Shown: positions 1-8,038, numbered from the stretch's first letter. The stretch is DNA of 14,188 nucleotides from Prevotellaceae bacterium (GCA_031284065.1 JAITAP010000162.1:1-14188); one strand, 5' to 3'. The notes: a model not told the origin generated them from the sequence alone. Numbers and translations: made by a program.

Positions 1-73
1 GGGGTAATGGGTAAAAATGAAGTGGCTCTTGCTACGCAAAGCCCCGCAGAGACGACGCTTTGGGAGCGACAGC

Positions 74-235
74 AAGTGTCGTCCCTGCGGGACTTAAGAG
101 GAGAGCGCTATCGTTACCGTAGGCTAAAGCCTACGGTTAATCAAGTGTCGTCCCTGCGGGACTTAAGAGGAGAGCGCTATCGTTAGCCGTAGGCTAAAGC
201 CTACGGTTAATAAAGTGTCGTCCCTGCGGGACTTA
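74..235. repeat. 69/70-bp tandem repeat with nested hairpins, 2.3 copies
   Basis: Copies run 74-142, 143-212 and a partial third at 213-235. The first two differ by one inserted G and one or two substitutions. Each full unit holds two palindromes. One is a short GTCCC-TGC-GGGAC hairpin at 81-93, 150-162 and 220-232. The other is a near-perfect 9-10 bp stem, CCGTAGGCTAAAGCCTACGG, at 117-136 and 187-206. Just outside, 51-60 and 74-83 form a further 9/10 inverted match. The array lies downstream of the minus-strand glycosidase cluster ending at 342, so its transcripts could fold here and end or be stabilised. No protein-coding content was seen in 1-341. The array has no unique spacers, so it is not a CRISPR. 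Confidence 0.85.
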
Positions 236-341
236 CACGGCATCAGCCAATTTAGAATTTAAATTTTTCCCTCAAGTTCTCGTTGCAACAAAGTCTCTGC
301 AAATTGTAATTATTTATTGGAAGCTATATACACTCCATTAG

Positions 342-1070
342 CTACGAGAGGGTCAACGGGTAGTAAAAAGTGCAAGTGCGCGGTTCTTTGTACGTCCTGC
401 TTTCGCTACAGTACTGCGTTGTGAGGCTCAACCGGTAAGCGCCCGCCGGCAGAGGGGGCACAATAAAGGTTATCTTTGAGGGGTCGTTGAGCAGCATGTC
501 GGTAGAGGGAATACGGAAAAACCCATCCTTGCTTGCGTAGGCAAGGGTAACGCCGCTCACGGAGTGGTCGCCGACAATCTTAATTTTGCTGCCGGTGATG
601 GTTACGCTTCCGTTGGCGGTAAGGCGCGTATTCTCCTCGCCCGACGCAGCGTCGAAAATGGCGTGAATTATCGGGCTATTCGACATGCCCAGCACGTTTC
701 CCTGAATATCCTTTGCGATACTTTGCAGCTCGACGCCGGGCGCAGCTTTCGCCATCAAGCTGTGCTTGCCGGCGTTCCACTTGGAGTAGCTGCCCGTGAA
801 TACGCCCTTTACGTCGAGGTAAAAAAATCCCAGCCCAAAGCCAACCGAAGCCCCGTTGAGGAGGTTTTCTACGGCAACTTCCTTGAGGAGGTCTACTGAG
901 GCGCGGAGCGTTTCGGGGCTAAGGTCGGTACGCCGCGACGCTGCAATGCGTATCAAATCGTCTTCCCTGAGCACGCCGGCGGGTACTACGCGGCCAAAGT
1001 GGTCGTCTTTTTTGTCAACAATATCCAAGTCATAGAGCTCTACGTCTATACTCTTTTGTTCATCAAACAT
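342..1070 (-). CDS. HU-like DNA-binding protein with C-terminal DUF4469 domain
   Basis: This encodes 242 aa, the usual length of the Bacteroidota family that joins an HU/IHF-like N-terminal domain (about residues 1-125) to an Ig-fold DUF4469 domain (about 130-240). In the N-terminal part, the stretch around 35-85 (REDDLIRIA, then TLRASVDLLKEVAVENLLNG, then GFGLGFF) has the helix-helix-strand layout of HU proteins. The C-terminal part has alternating beta strands, including GSVTITGSKIKIVG and PPLPAGAYRLSL. No signal peptide is visible, so it is probably cytoplasmic and DNA-associated. The ATG is the natural start, with an A-rich leader and no Shine-Dalgarno. It lies 20 bp after the rhamnosidase stop and is probably the last gene of that operon. 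The precise role of this family is not established. The family call is firm; any regulatory role is inference. Confidence 0.85.
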   Translation of the reverse strand: MFDEQKSIDVELYDLDIVDKKDDHFGRVVPAGVLREDDLIRIAASRRTDLSPETLRASVDLLKEVAVENLLNGASVGFGLGFFYLDVKGVFTGSYSKWNAGKHSLMAKAAPGVELQSIAKDIQGNVLGMSNSPIIHAIFDAASGEENTRLTANGSVTITGSKIKIVGDHSVSGVTLAYASKDGFFRIPSTDMLLNDPSKITFIVPPLPAGAYRLSLTTQYCSESRTYKEPRTCTFYYPLTLS

Positions 1071-1090
1071 TACTTTAATGCTTTTTATGG

Positions 1091-3943
1091 TTAATAATTA
1101 GTGAGCAGCCGCTGACCATTGTCAGCCGTTTTTTTCTTGCAGGTGAACGTGTATTTCCCCGAGCCTGCCGTCAGGAGGTTTTCGCTCAACATTTTTTCAT
1201 TTTCCCCGTCGGCGTTTTCGGGCTGCCCGTCGGCCGCGAGGATGCAGGCTTCACGCGGGAAGGGCAGGACGACGGACGCTGTGGCGTTTACGGGCACTGT
1301 GAGGACGAGGGTAAATCCGGTATCTACGCTTGTCCACTGCACCGCCACGTTGCCGTAAGGGGATGCGTATGACGCTGCAACGCCGGTTATGCCGTCAACG
1401 GGCGCAGGGGCAACGCGGAAGTGGGCAAAGCCCGGGCGTTGCTCGTCGGGGGTTATGCCGGCCAAAGAGCAAAAAAGCCACTCCTCGAGCTGCCCCATCA
1501 TAAAGTGGTTTTGCGACGAGCCGTTGCGGGGGTCCCACTGCTCGGCGAGCGTGGTAAGCCCCAGCTTTACCTGAAGACCGTATCCGGGGGCTTCGTAGTG
1601 GTTGTGCAGGGCAAACATCACGTCGTTGTAGCCGTTTTGCGCCAGCGTCTGGTAGAGGTAGCGGTTACCCACATCGCCTGTGGTAAGGCGGTTGCCGCGC
1701 GCCCGAATATCCCTTATCAGGTTGTCCAGCACAGCCTGCCGGTACTTTGGCTCTACAATGCCCATAAACAAAGGCAGCGCGTTGGAAGCTTGGCTCCCGG
1801 AGCCGTACTGCCTGCTATCGACGTCAAAGAACTTGCTGTTGAACGCCCAGCGGATATTTTCTGCCAAAGCGCGGTACTTTTCCCGGCTACTCTCTTTGCG
1901 GAGGAGGTCGGCCGCCTGCGCCATGATGACTGCCATGTAGTAGTAGTGCGCCGTTGCGGAGAGGGCTACGGGCGTATTGCGGGAAAATCCGGAAGGAAAA
2001 TCGCCGTAATCGTACCAGTCGCCCAGGCCGTGCGATACGATATTTTCGCTTGCGCGGCTGCCGAGGTAGCTTACGTAGCGCTCCATTACGTCAAAGTAGC
2101 GCTCAATGAGCGTGCTGTCGCCGTAGTACAGGTAGTACATCTGCGGCAGGATAACAGCCGCTGCGCCCCACTCGGGGGAGTCGGAAAAATCTTCGCTGTA
2201 CTCGTCAAAAGTGGTGTACTCGGGGACAATGTTCGGCACTAATCCGTTTGGGCGCTGCCCGTCGGCAATGTCCTGCATGATTTTGGGAATGTACTGCGCA
2301 AGGTTATTCCCAAAAATCAGCCCGGGTCCGTTGAGGTGCACCTGCTCCAGCCATCCCAGCTTTTCGCGGTGCGGGCAATCGGTGAACACTGCCTGCATGT
2401 TGCTCTTGACGGCGTTGACGATGAGCCTGTGCGCACCGTTGAGAACGTTGCCGGAGCACTCAAACTCGCCTGCGGCGGCAACATTGCTGTGGATAAAGTT
2501 GGAAACAGCATCTACCAGCAAAGGTTTTCCGCCGCTACTGTCTGCGCCTGCGGCCACATTCGCTACCTGCAAGTAGCGGTATCCGTAGTACGAAAAGCGC
2601 GGCGTCCACTCCTCCACGCCGCCGCCGCGCAGGGTGTACTCAAAGTAGTATGGGCTGCCGGTGTGCCGCTGGCTTGCGAGGCTGTCCTGCGTCAGGCTTT
2701 CGGCGGGGTATATCCGCACAACCTGCCCTTTTTTCCCCTGCACCTTGATGGTGGGGTATCCCGCAAGGTTTTGCCCCATATCCAGCACGAGCGTATCGTT
2801 TTTTTGCCGTACAATTCGGCGTATGCCATGCTGCTGCATGACCTTCACGCCGGGCGCTGCCTGCGGTCTGAGCTTGCCGGAAGGATTTTCCTGCACTACG
2901 GCGGGTAGCCAGCGGCTGTCGTCAAATTCGGGCGTGTCCCATCCCGGCTGCTCAAGGTTGGCGTTGTAGTCCTCGCCTCCGTAAATGCTGTTGAAGGTGA
3001 TGGGGCTTGGGGCGTACCTCCACGAGTTGTCGGATACAACCGTTAGCGTTGCGCCGTCGGCGTACTCCACCTCCATGCGAAAAAACAGTGTGGGAGGTCC
3101 GTAGGTGCGCATGAGCTTGCGGTAGCGGCTGTTTTCCGAGCAGTTGTAGAAGCCATTTCCCAGCATTACCCCTACGGCGTTGAGGTTAGGCACGAGCAGC
3201 GTCCCCACATCGTAGCTGTTGTAGTAAATCGTTTTGCCGTAATCGCTCCACAGGGGCGACAGGACGCTCTCCCCTACTTTTTTTCCGTTGAGGCTAAGCT
3301 CATAGTGCCCCAGACCGGAGGCGTACACCATAGCCCGCCGCACTGCCTTGCTTACGGCGAAAGTTTTGCGCAGCATGATGCTTCGCCTTGCCAGCGTATC
3401 CACTTTAGCGAACAGCGTATCGTAGCCATGCTTTTTGTAGGGCGGGTTGTAGGCGCGTCCCACAGGCAGCCCGCTGTCGGACTTTCTGATAGCGCCTATC
3501 CACCGGACGTTTAAATCGCGAATGGCGGGCGCAACGTCAAACGTGGCGGCGCGGCTCCACGCCGACGGCTGCCCGGATACGTCCCACGCCATCACTTTCC
3601 AGTAGTAACGCGCCCCCGGGCTGAGGCTTTTTCCGCCGTAGCTCACGAGGTGGCTTTGCGGCGACTTTACCTGACGGCTGTCCCACATATCGCCAACATT
3701 TTTGTCAATGTTTGCCTTGCCCGATGCAACAATGATTCGGTAAGCCGTTTGCCTGTCGCCTTGCGCTTCGGAGAGGAGCTGCCAGCCGAAACGCACCTGA
3801 CTCAACGCCACGCCAAGCGGGTTTTCCTGCATTTCGCAGGCGGTTTTTTCCACCTCCAGCGCGCGCGCCGGTGCGCAAAGGGCAACGGCAACGGCGCAGA
3901 GCCATCTGTAGCGGTAACGTAAAAGGTTGGCAGGCATCGTCAT
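1091..3943 (-). CDS. GH78 family alpha-L-rhamnosidase, exported
   Basis: This encodes 950 aa, typical for multi-domain GH78 enzymes, which remove terminal alpha-L-rhamnose by an inverting mechanism. A signal peptide (about residues 1-28, with the hydrophobic run WLCAVAVALCAPARA) indicates export. Visible layout: fn3/Ig-like N-terminal module (about 40-137), the rhamnosidase beta-sandwich domains (about 190-480), the (alpha/alpha)6 catalytic barrel (about 490-830) and a C-terminal beta-sandwich (about 835-925). The barrel carries the family signature DCPHREKLGW at 522-531. By comparison with Bacillus GL1 RhaB (D567, E572, D579, E841), D522, E527 and E801 (in LAEQWD) are conserved, and the D579 position appears as Q534, with E533 beside it. 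An internal methionine at residue 3 is an equally possible start. It follows the GH43-like gene by 21 bp and precedes the HU-like gene by 20 bp, so co-transcription is likely. The rhamnosidase call is strong; the polymer attacked is not shown. Confidence 0.94.
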   Translation of the reverse strand: MTMPANLLRYRYRWLCAVAVALCAPARALEVEKTACEMQENPLGVALSQVRFGWQLLSEAQGDRQTAYRIIVASGKANIDKNVGDMWDSRQVKSPQSHLVSYGGKSLSPGARYYWKVMAWDVSGQPSAWSRAATFDVAPAIRDLNVRWIGAIRKSDSGLPVGRAYNPPYKKHGYDTLFAKVDTLARRSIMLRKTFAVSKAVRRAMVYASGLGHYELSLNGKKVGESVLSPLWSDYGKTIYYNSYDVGTLLVPNLNAVGVMLGNGFYNCSENSRYRKLMRTYGPPTLFFRMEVEYADGATLTVVSDNSWRYAPSPITFNSIYGGEDYNANLEQPGWDTPEFDDSRWLPAVVQENPSGKLRPQAAPGVKVMQQHGIRRIVRQKNDTLVLDMGQNLAGYPTIKVQGKKGQVVRIYPAESLTQDSLASQRHTGSPYYFEYTLRGGGVEEWTPRFSYYGYRYLQVANVAAGADSSGGKPLLVDAVSNFIHSNVAAAGEFECSGNVLNGAHRLIVNAVKSNMQAVFTDCPHREKLGWLEQVHLNGPGLIFGNNLAQYIPKIMQDIADGQRPNGLVPNIVPEYTTFDEYSEDFSDSPEWGAAAVILPQMYYLYYGDSTLIERYFDVMERYVSYLGSRASENIVSHGLGDWYDYGDFPSGFSRNTPVALSATAHYYYMAVIMAQAADLLRKESSREKYRALAENIRWAFNSKFFDVDSRQYGSGSQASNALPLFMGIVEPKYRQAVLDNLIRDIRARGNRLTTGDVGNRYLYQTLAQNGYNDVMFALHNHYEAPGYGLQVKLGLTTLAEQWDPRNGSSQNHFMMGQLEEWLFCSLAGITPDEQRPGFAHFRVAPAPVDGITGVAASYASPYGNVAVQWTSVDTGFTLVLTVPVNATASVVLPFPREACILAADGQPENADGENEKMLSENLLTAGSGKYTFTCKKKTADNGQRLLTNY

Positions 3944-3964
3944 GGTTGGGGTTTTTATGATTGG

Positions 3965-4906
3965 TTACCGAGCGTTCTCTTTTTGCGCCTGCTGTGCGCA
4001 GAAATTTTTCAGCTGCTCCACTATGCCGGCGTCGGCTTTGAAAATAGTGCCGTGCTTGTGCCCTTTGGGTACTGATACTTCGGAAGCCGCATCCGTAAAG
4101 GTAACGAAATCGCGCGTTTTGACAGCGCCGTAAGCGTACTCGCGGTAAGCGTCGTAGTATATGTAGTAGTAGTCGCCCAGCGCTACCACCGAAGGGCCTT
4201 CGGTAAATTGCGGGGTAAACGTTTCGGAAGCGGCGCTGTACGCGCCCAGCGGGTGGCTTGCAAACGCCACGCGGAGGTTGCGGTTAGGGCGGGTATTGTC
4301 TTTCATCACCAGCGCGTAGCTGTTTTTGGCGCGCTTCACAATTACGGCGTCTATTACGCTAAATCCGGGGTCGAGAAAAAGCTTCGCCTCCGAAAACGTT
4401 ACAAAATCTTTGGTGGTAACGTAGTACAGGCGGTGGTTATTGTTTTCCTCCTCTATGCCTTTCTCAAAGCGGAAAGGAACAGTGGTAGCCCAAACGATGA
4501 TAAACTGCTCGGCTTCGTCGTCGTAAAAGAGCTCGGGCGCCCATACGTTCACCGCTTCGGGTTCGTGCGCCATGACCTCTACGTAACGCTGTTCGCTCCA
4601 CTCCACAAGGTTTGTGGAGCTTGCGTAGCCAAAACCCTTGTCGCCGCGCCACCCGCTTGTCCACACGGCGTGAAAAACGCCGTCCTTTCCCCGCGCAATC
4701 GAGGGGTCGCGCATAACCTTGCTGCCAACGCCCGGCGGCAGCAAGGTACACCCCGACTCCGTCCACGTGAGACCGTCTTCGCTGTACAGCAGGCGCAGGC
4801 CGTCGGTTGCAGGTTCGTGAAACGAGGTAAACAGGTACGCCTCTTTTCTCTTGCCACACGACGCTAATAGCAGCGCACCTAAGGCAATACACAGTATTTT
4901 TTTCAT
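3965..4906 (-). CDS. GH43-like five-bladed beta-propeller glycosidase, lipoprotein
   Basis: This encodes 313 aa. The N-terminus is a clear lipoprotein signal with lipobox LASC (Cys17), so the protein is membrane-anchored and possibly surface-exposed. The body has the GH43/GH62-type propeller pattern with three acidic positions in the expected order: Asp67 in MRDPS (likely base), Asp186 in VIDAVI (pKa modulator) and Glu236 in TEGPS (likely acid). WAPE at 122-125 is another family landmark, and KHG near 284-286 may be the conserved propeller histidine. GH43 members usually cleave alpha-L-arabinofuranosides, beta-xylosides or galactosides; which applies here cannot be read from sequence. It sits between the GH140-like gene (95-bp gap) and the GH78 gene (21-bp gap) on the same strand, consistent with joint action on a branched plant glycan. 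The length suits a single-domain enzyme and no damage is visible. Confidence 0.85.
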   Translation of the reverse strand: MKKILCIALGALLLASCGKRKEAYLFTSFHEPATDGLRLLYSEDGLTWTESGCTLLPPGVGSKVMRDPSIARGKDGVFHAVWTSGWRGDKGFGYASSTNLVEWSEQRYVEVMAHEPEAVNVWAPELFYDDEAEQFIIVWATTVPFRFEKGIEEENNNHRLYYVTTKDFVTFSEAKLFLDPGFSVIDAVIVKRAKNSYALVMKDNTRPNRNLRVAFASHPLGAYSAASETFTPQFTEGPSVVALGDYYYIYYDAYREYAYGAVKTRDFVTFTDAASEVSVPKGHKHGTIFKADAGIVEQLKNFCAQQAQKENAR

Positions 4907-5001
4907 TGTTGCATGTTTTTGATATTATTAATCGCTATTGACCGGCTAAAAAATCGGCGGAGCTCGGCGCAAATCGGCCATTATTTCCTCCCAAGCTAAT
5001 T

Positions 5002-6477
5002 TCAAATGCCGTCCAGAATCAGCGTCCAATCGTTTCCATTCCTCACCTCAGGCGATGGGGGCGTAAAGGCGGCAACGCCTTCGTTTTTTACGCGGCCAAC
5101 CTCCGTGAGCTCCCCGTTGCGCGGGTTGTACCACGATACTTTCACCTCGCGCCCGTCTATTTTCCCCATGTTGACCTGCACTTCGCGCCCGTTGAAGGTG
5201 TAGAGCAAGGCGTATGCCTTGCCGCGCGTAGCCTGAATGTGGTCGTACCTTTCGCCCTGATTGGCGACAAGCGAGGAGTCCGGCGTTCGCTCAAGGAATG
5301 GCCGGGAGAGCATCAGGTTTTTGAGGTGTTGCATTTGCAAAGCGCCTTCGGCGTTGAGCGCATCCGTCCAGAGCATGGTCGCGCCGTACGCACCGGGCAG
5401 GCTATCGCCGGGCAGGAGCATCTGCATGACGGAGTTGTGCCCGTAGGTAAACCCCATGCCGCCGGCAAACACCGACCAGTAGGCGTAGCGCCGCACGTCG
5501 TCGGCTTGCCACAGCGGTTGCGACGCTGCGGGAGAGTAATCCTTTGGGCGCAAATGCCTGTACCGCTCCAAATGCCAATCGTGCAAGCCATGCGGAATAT
5601 TTTCGTAGGAAGGCTCGCCGTCTATGGTGGGCTTGGTGGGGGTGAGGCTATAGTCAACGGTGATATGCCGCCACGTGTCCTGACCAATGCCGTTGGGGTC
5701 TTGCCCGTATGTTCTATGCCCCGACTGCACCATGTTGAAGTCCAGCCACGGCGCGGTATGAAACCACTCCGAAGAGCGCGAGCGTCCAAACGGGTGGAAA
5801 GTAATCAGGTGTTTGGGCGCATATTCCCGCAGCGTGTTGCCGATAATGCCCCATGTTTCGGACGAATCCGCCCCCACCACGTCGCCCCCGTTTATCCAGA
5901 TAACGTTGGTGCAGTCGGCGTAGCGTTCGCCCAGAAACGTTGCGTATGCGGCGGCTTGCTCGCGGCTTACCAGCCCGTTTTTCACATTTGTGCCCCACAC
6001 TGCCACAATGGCCACGTACATTCCCTTTTGCGCGGCAACGTCTATGGCGTAATCCACGTGGTCCCAGTAATCGTACTGAAGGGAGTCGCCGGGGTCGCAG
6101 CCTTCGGTCAGCAGCGGCTTTGAGGCGTCCATGTCGGCAACCGCCTTATCGCCATACACGTTTTTTACGTTCAGGCTATGCAGCACGGAGGTTTGTATCA
6201 CGTTGAAACCTTTAGCGCGTCGGTCTTCCATGTAGCGTTCGGTTTGCTCGCGGTCGAGCTTGTGCAGCAGCCACCCCGTATCGCCAAGCCAAAAGAAAGG
6301 TTTCCCATCTTTGGTAACCAGAAAGCGACGGTTGTCCGAAACTTTCAGCGGCTGCACCGCCTCTTTTTCGGGCGCAGCGGACGTACACCCCATCCCTGCC
6401 GCAAGCGTGGCAGCAAGCGCCGCCGCCGCCGACCCTGATGCAACCTTTAAAATAAATGCTTTCATTTTTTTGCACAT
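5002..6477 (-). CDS. GH140 / DUF4038-type glycosidase (apiosidase-like), exported
   Basis: This encodes 491 aa with an N-terminal export signal. The cleavage region around Cys31 (GMGC) is only a weak lipobox. The opening of the mature protein (NRRFLVTKDGKPFFWLGDTGW, about 49-69) is diagnostic for the DUF4038 TIM-barrel family that includes GH140. The family's characterised member, BT1012 of Bacteroides thetaiotaomicron, releases apiose from rhamnogalacturonan II. Candidate catalytic acids are Asp199 in WINGGD and Glu288 in DGEPSYE. Residues from about 395 resemble the putative collagen-binding/beta-sandwich domain (PF12904) that normally follows, ending in NDWTLILD. The second methionine (residue 5, base 6465) gives a more typical MKAFILK start and may be the true one. 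It is the first gene of the minus-strand cluster, with a candidate -7 box about 100 bp upstream. Family assignment is strong; apiose specificity is inferred. Confidence 0.85.
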   Translation of the reverse strand: MCKKMKAFILKVASGSAAAALAATLAAGMGCTSAAPEKEAVQPLKVSDNRRFLVTKDGKPFFWLGDTGWLLHKLDREQTERYMEDRRAKGFNVIQTSVLHSLNVKNVYGDKAVADMDASKPLLTEGCDPGDSLQYDYWDHVDYAIDVAAQKGMYVAIVAVWGTNVKNGLVSREQAAAYATFLGERYADCTNVIWINGGDVVGADSSETWGIIGNTLREYAPKHLITFHPFGRSRSSEWFHTAPWLDFNMVQSGHRTYGQDPNGIGQDTWRHITVDYSLTPTKPTIDGEPSYENIPHGLHDWHLERYRHLRPKDYSPAASQPLWQADDVRRYAYWSVFAGGMGFTYGHNSVMQMLLPGDSLPGAYGATMLWTDALNAEGALQMQHLKNLMLSRPFLERTPDSSLVANQGERYDHIQATRGKAYALLYTFNGREVQVNMGKIDGREVKVSWYNPRNGELTEVGRVKNEGVAAFTPPSPEVRNGNDWTLILDGI

Positions 6478-6576
6478 TAAAAAAATTAGCAGCCCGTGAG
6501 CTGTCAGGCTTTAACGAGCTACAACCTTGCTTGCGCCAGCATAACCGAAGCGCAAACGCCTTACTAACTTAGCGAA

Positions 6577-6584
6577 CAAAATTA
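6577..6584 (-). promoter_or_regulatory. Candidate Bacteroidota -7 box for the glycosidase cluster
   Basis: On the minus strand this reads TAATTTTG, an exact match to TAnnTTTG. It lies about 100 bp before the GH140-like start. No clear TTTG -33 element is found at 19-23 bp, so support is partial. The predicted leader is about 90-95 nt and shows no recognisable riboswitch. Confidence 0.4.
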
Positions 6585-7015
6585 CATGAAAAATTTGAAT
6601 TTTATATATGGATGGGTAAAAATCTCTGCAAAGTTTGCGCAATGCAGGAGGGCTCTCTAAAAACCTGACGGGGCTTGAAAACCGGTCAGGCGGTCAGGGC
6701 TTGTCCGCAAAGCTTTAGCTCGACGCAGTCCGCTACGCTAACTTGCGCAATTCGTGGGCAGAAAAACAGCTGCGTAAAATTTCGGTCAGGGCTTAAATCC
6801 GTTGGACGCATTAAAGCGGCGCTGAAAAATAATCCCGACTTGAAATAGTATCGTCCGATGCACAGCGCCCGATGCTGCATGTCGGCACACGGACGGCACG
6901 GATTTACGCAGCTGGAGATAATGAATAAAATCTGCGCTAACCTGCGCCGCCTGCGCGCTAAAACAACCCGTTTGGGACGCTATCAAAGCTTTGGGGACGG
7001 CGTAGCCTGCGCCAC
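6585..7015. other. Gene-free intergenic stretch with short degenerate repeats
   Basis: No convincing gene is seen here. A 12-bp direct repeat, CGGTCAGGGCTT, occurs at 6691-6702 and 6783-6794. Bases about 6898-6960 contain ACGGATTTACGCAG followed by ATAAAATCTGCGCTAA, an imperfect inverted pair resembling degenerate intergenic repeats. Short open frames here have no homology that I recognise, and no tRNA-like fold was recognised. Confidence 0.5.
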
Positions 7016-7963
7016 TCAGCTGAATTTTATCAGGCAAGCGCCGGCGGAGTACCCGCCGCCAAACACCGAAATGCAAATCAGGTCGCCGGGGCGGAAGCGG
7101 CCGTAGTTTTGGGCAAGAATGAGCATGGAGCTCACAGAGCCTGTGTTGCCCAGCTCGCTAATGTTGCACAGCGATTTCTCTTTGGGGATACCCAGCTCGT
7201 TGACCACGTGGTTCACAATGCGCATGTTGGCTTGGTGCGAAATGAAGTAGGCGAGGTCGGCAACGGAGTAACCGTTTCTTGCGGTAATTTCTTGCACGCA
7301 GCTGGCAATGTAGGAGCAGCCGTGTATGAATACATCCTTGCCGTTGTGCATTTGTATGCCCTCTTTTCTTGGCTCAAGGTAAACGCCTTCTTTGCCTTTG
7401 CCCACGTGCCCCAGCCCGTGCGTAACGATGTCCGTAACTTGAGGCTCGTTGGTGCGCGCGCGCGCTTTGGAAAAGAAAAACGCGGCGGCAGCGTCGCCCC
7501 ACAGGTGGCCGACTTTGGGGTCTTGCGGGTTGTAGTAGCTGGTATTTCTGTCCGCCGAAAGGAGCAACGCTTTCGACGCTTTTCCGCCAACAAAAAACAT
7601 CTCAATAATTTCCATAGCGTTCATTGCCGACGAACATGCCGAAGATACGAAAAATGCCTTAGCCCTGTTCATGCCAAACTCGCGCTGCACAATATGCGCC
7701 GTAGTAGCCACCGTATCCGCCGGAGAGTAGGAAGCAAACACTATCAAATCAACGTCGATAAGGCTGTACGGGAGCTGAGGCAAAGCATTCTTCACCGCCT
7801 CGATGCACATGTAGTCAATGGTTTCCTGTTCGGTTGCCCATGCGCGGGTTTTGATGCCGGTTCGCTGAAAAATCCACTCGTCGGTAAGCCCGTTTACAGT
7901 CAAAAAATAATCATTAGGTACTCTTTTAGGGGGAATGTAGTAGCCGGCTGCATTAATGAACAT
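7016..7963 (-). CDS. Beta-ketoacyl-ACP synthase III (FabH/KASIII)-like ketosynthase
   Basis: This encodes 315 aa, the normal KASIII length. KASIII enzymes condense an acyl-CoA or acyl starter with malonyl-ACP. All three catalytic residues sit nearly where E. coli FabH has them: Cys110 (SSACSS), His243 (ISHQAN) and Asn273 (ELGNTGS). The N-terminal RTGIKTR and the C-terminal glycine-rich FGGGYSAG are also family features. The ATG at 7963 is chosen because it gives the usual MFINAAGYYIP opening; an in-frame TTG at 8026 would start upstream of the predicted transcription start. The Cys context (SSACSSAMNA) differs from the AAC(T/S)GF of housekeeping FabH, so this may serve a specialised lipid, aryl-polyene or resorcinol-type pathway instead of bulk fatty-acid initiation. 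No ACP, ketoreductase or other fatty-acid gene is nearby, so the pathway is unresolved. Confidence 0.88.
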   Translation of the reverse strand: MFINAAGYYIPPKRVPNDYFLTVNGLTDEWIFQRTGIKTRAWATEQETIDYMCIEAVKNALPQLPYSLIDVDLIVFASYSPADTVATTAHIVQREFGMNRAKAFFVSSACSSAMNAMEIIEMFFVGGKASKALLLSADRNTSYYNPQDPKVGHLWGDAAAAFFFSKARARTNEPQVTDIVTHGLGHVGKGKEGVYLEPRKEGIQMHNGKDVFIHGCSYIASCVQEITARNGYSVADLAYFISHQANMRIVNHVVNELGIPKEKSLCNISELGNTGSVSSMLILAQNYGRFRPGDLICISVFGGGYSAGACLIKFS

Positions 7964-8003
7964 GACTATTCTGTATGATTTATTTCGTCTAAAAATGGTT
8001 TTG

Positions 8004-8038
8004 CAAAAATAGCCGTAAAGATACAACGAAAACTCAAA
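8004..8038 (-). promoter_or_regulatory. Promoter of the KASIII-like gene
   Basis: On the minus strand, TATTTTTG at 8011-8004 matches TAnnTTTG exactly, with a TTTG at 8038-8035. The 23-bp gap is slightly longer than usual. The predicted start of transcription is near 7998, giving a leader of about 35 nt before the ATG at 7963. This supports that start over the upstream TTG. Confidence 0.6.

Noticed and set aside
74..235. Possible CRISPR array
   Set aside because: The copies are directly adjacent and fully repetitive, with no unique spacers and no cas genes.
1421..2242. A 273-codon plus-strand frame inside the GH78 gene
   Set aside because: It is antisense to a strongly supported rhamnosidase, has no motif, and is explained by codon bias of the real gene.
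6858..7106. An 82-codon plus-strand frame in the gap beside the KASIII-like gene
   Set aside because: It runs into the antisense of the KASIII-like gene, has no recognisable domain and no promoter match.
7964..8026. Upstream TTG start for the KASIII-like gene
   Set aside because: It lies upstream of the predicted transcription start and adds 21 residues not expected in KASIII proteins.
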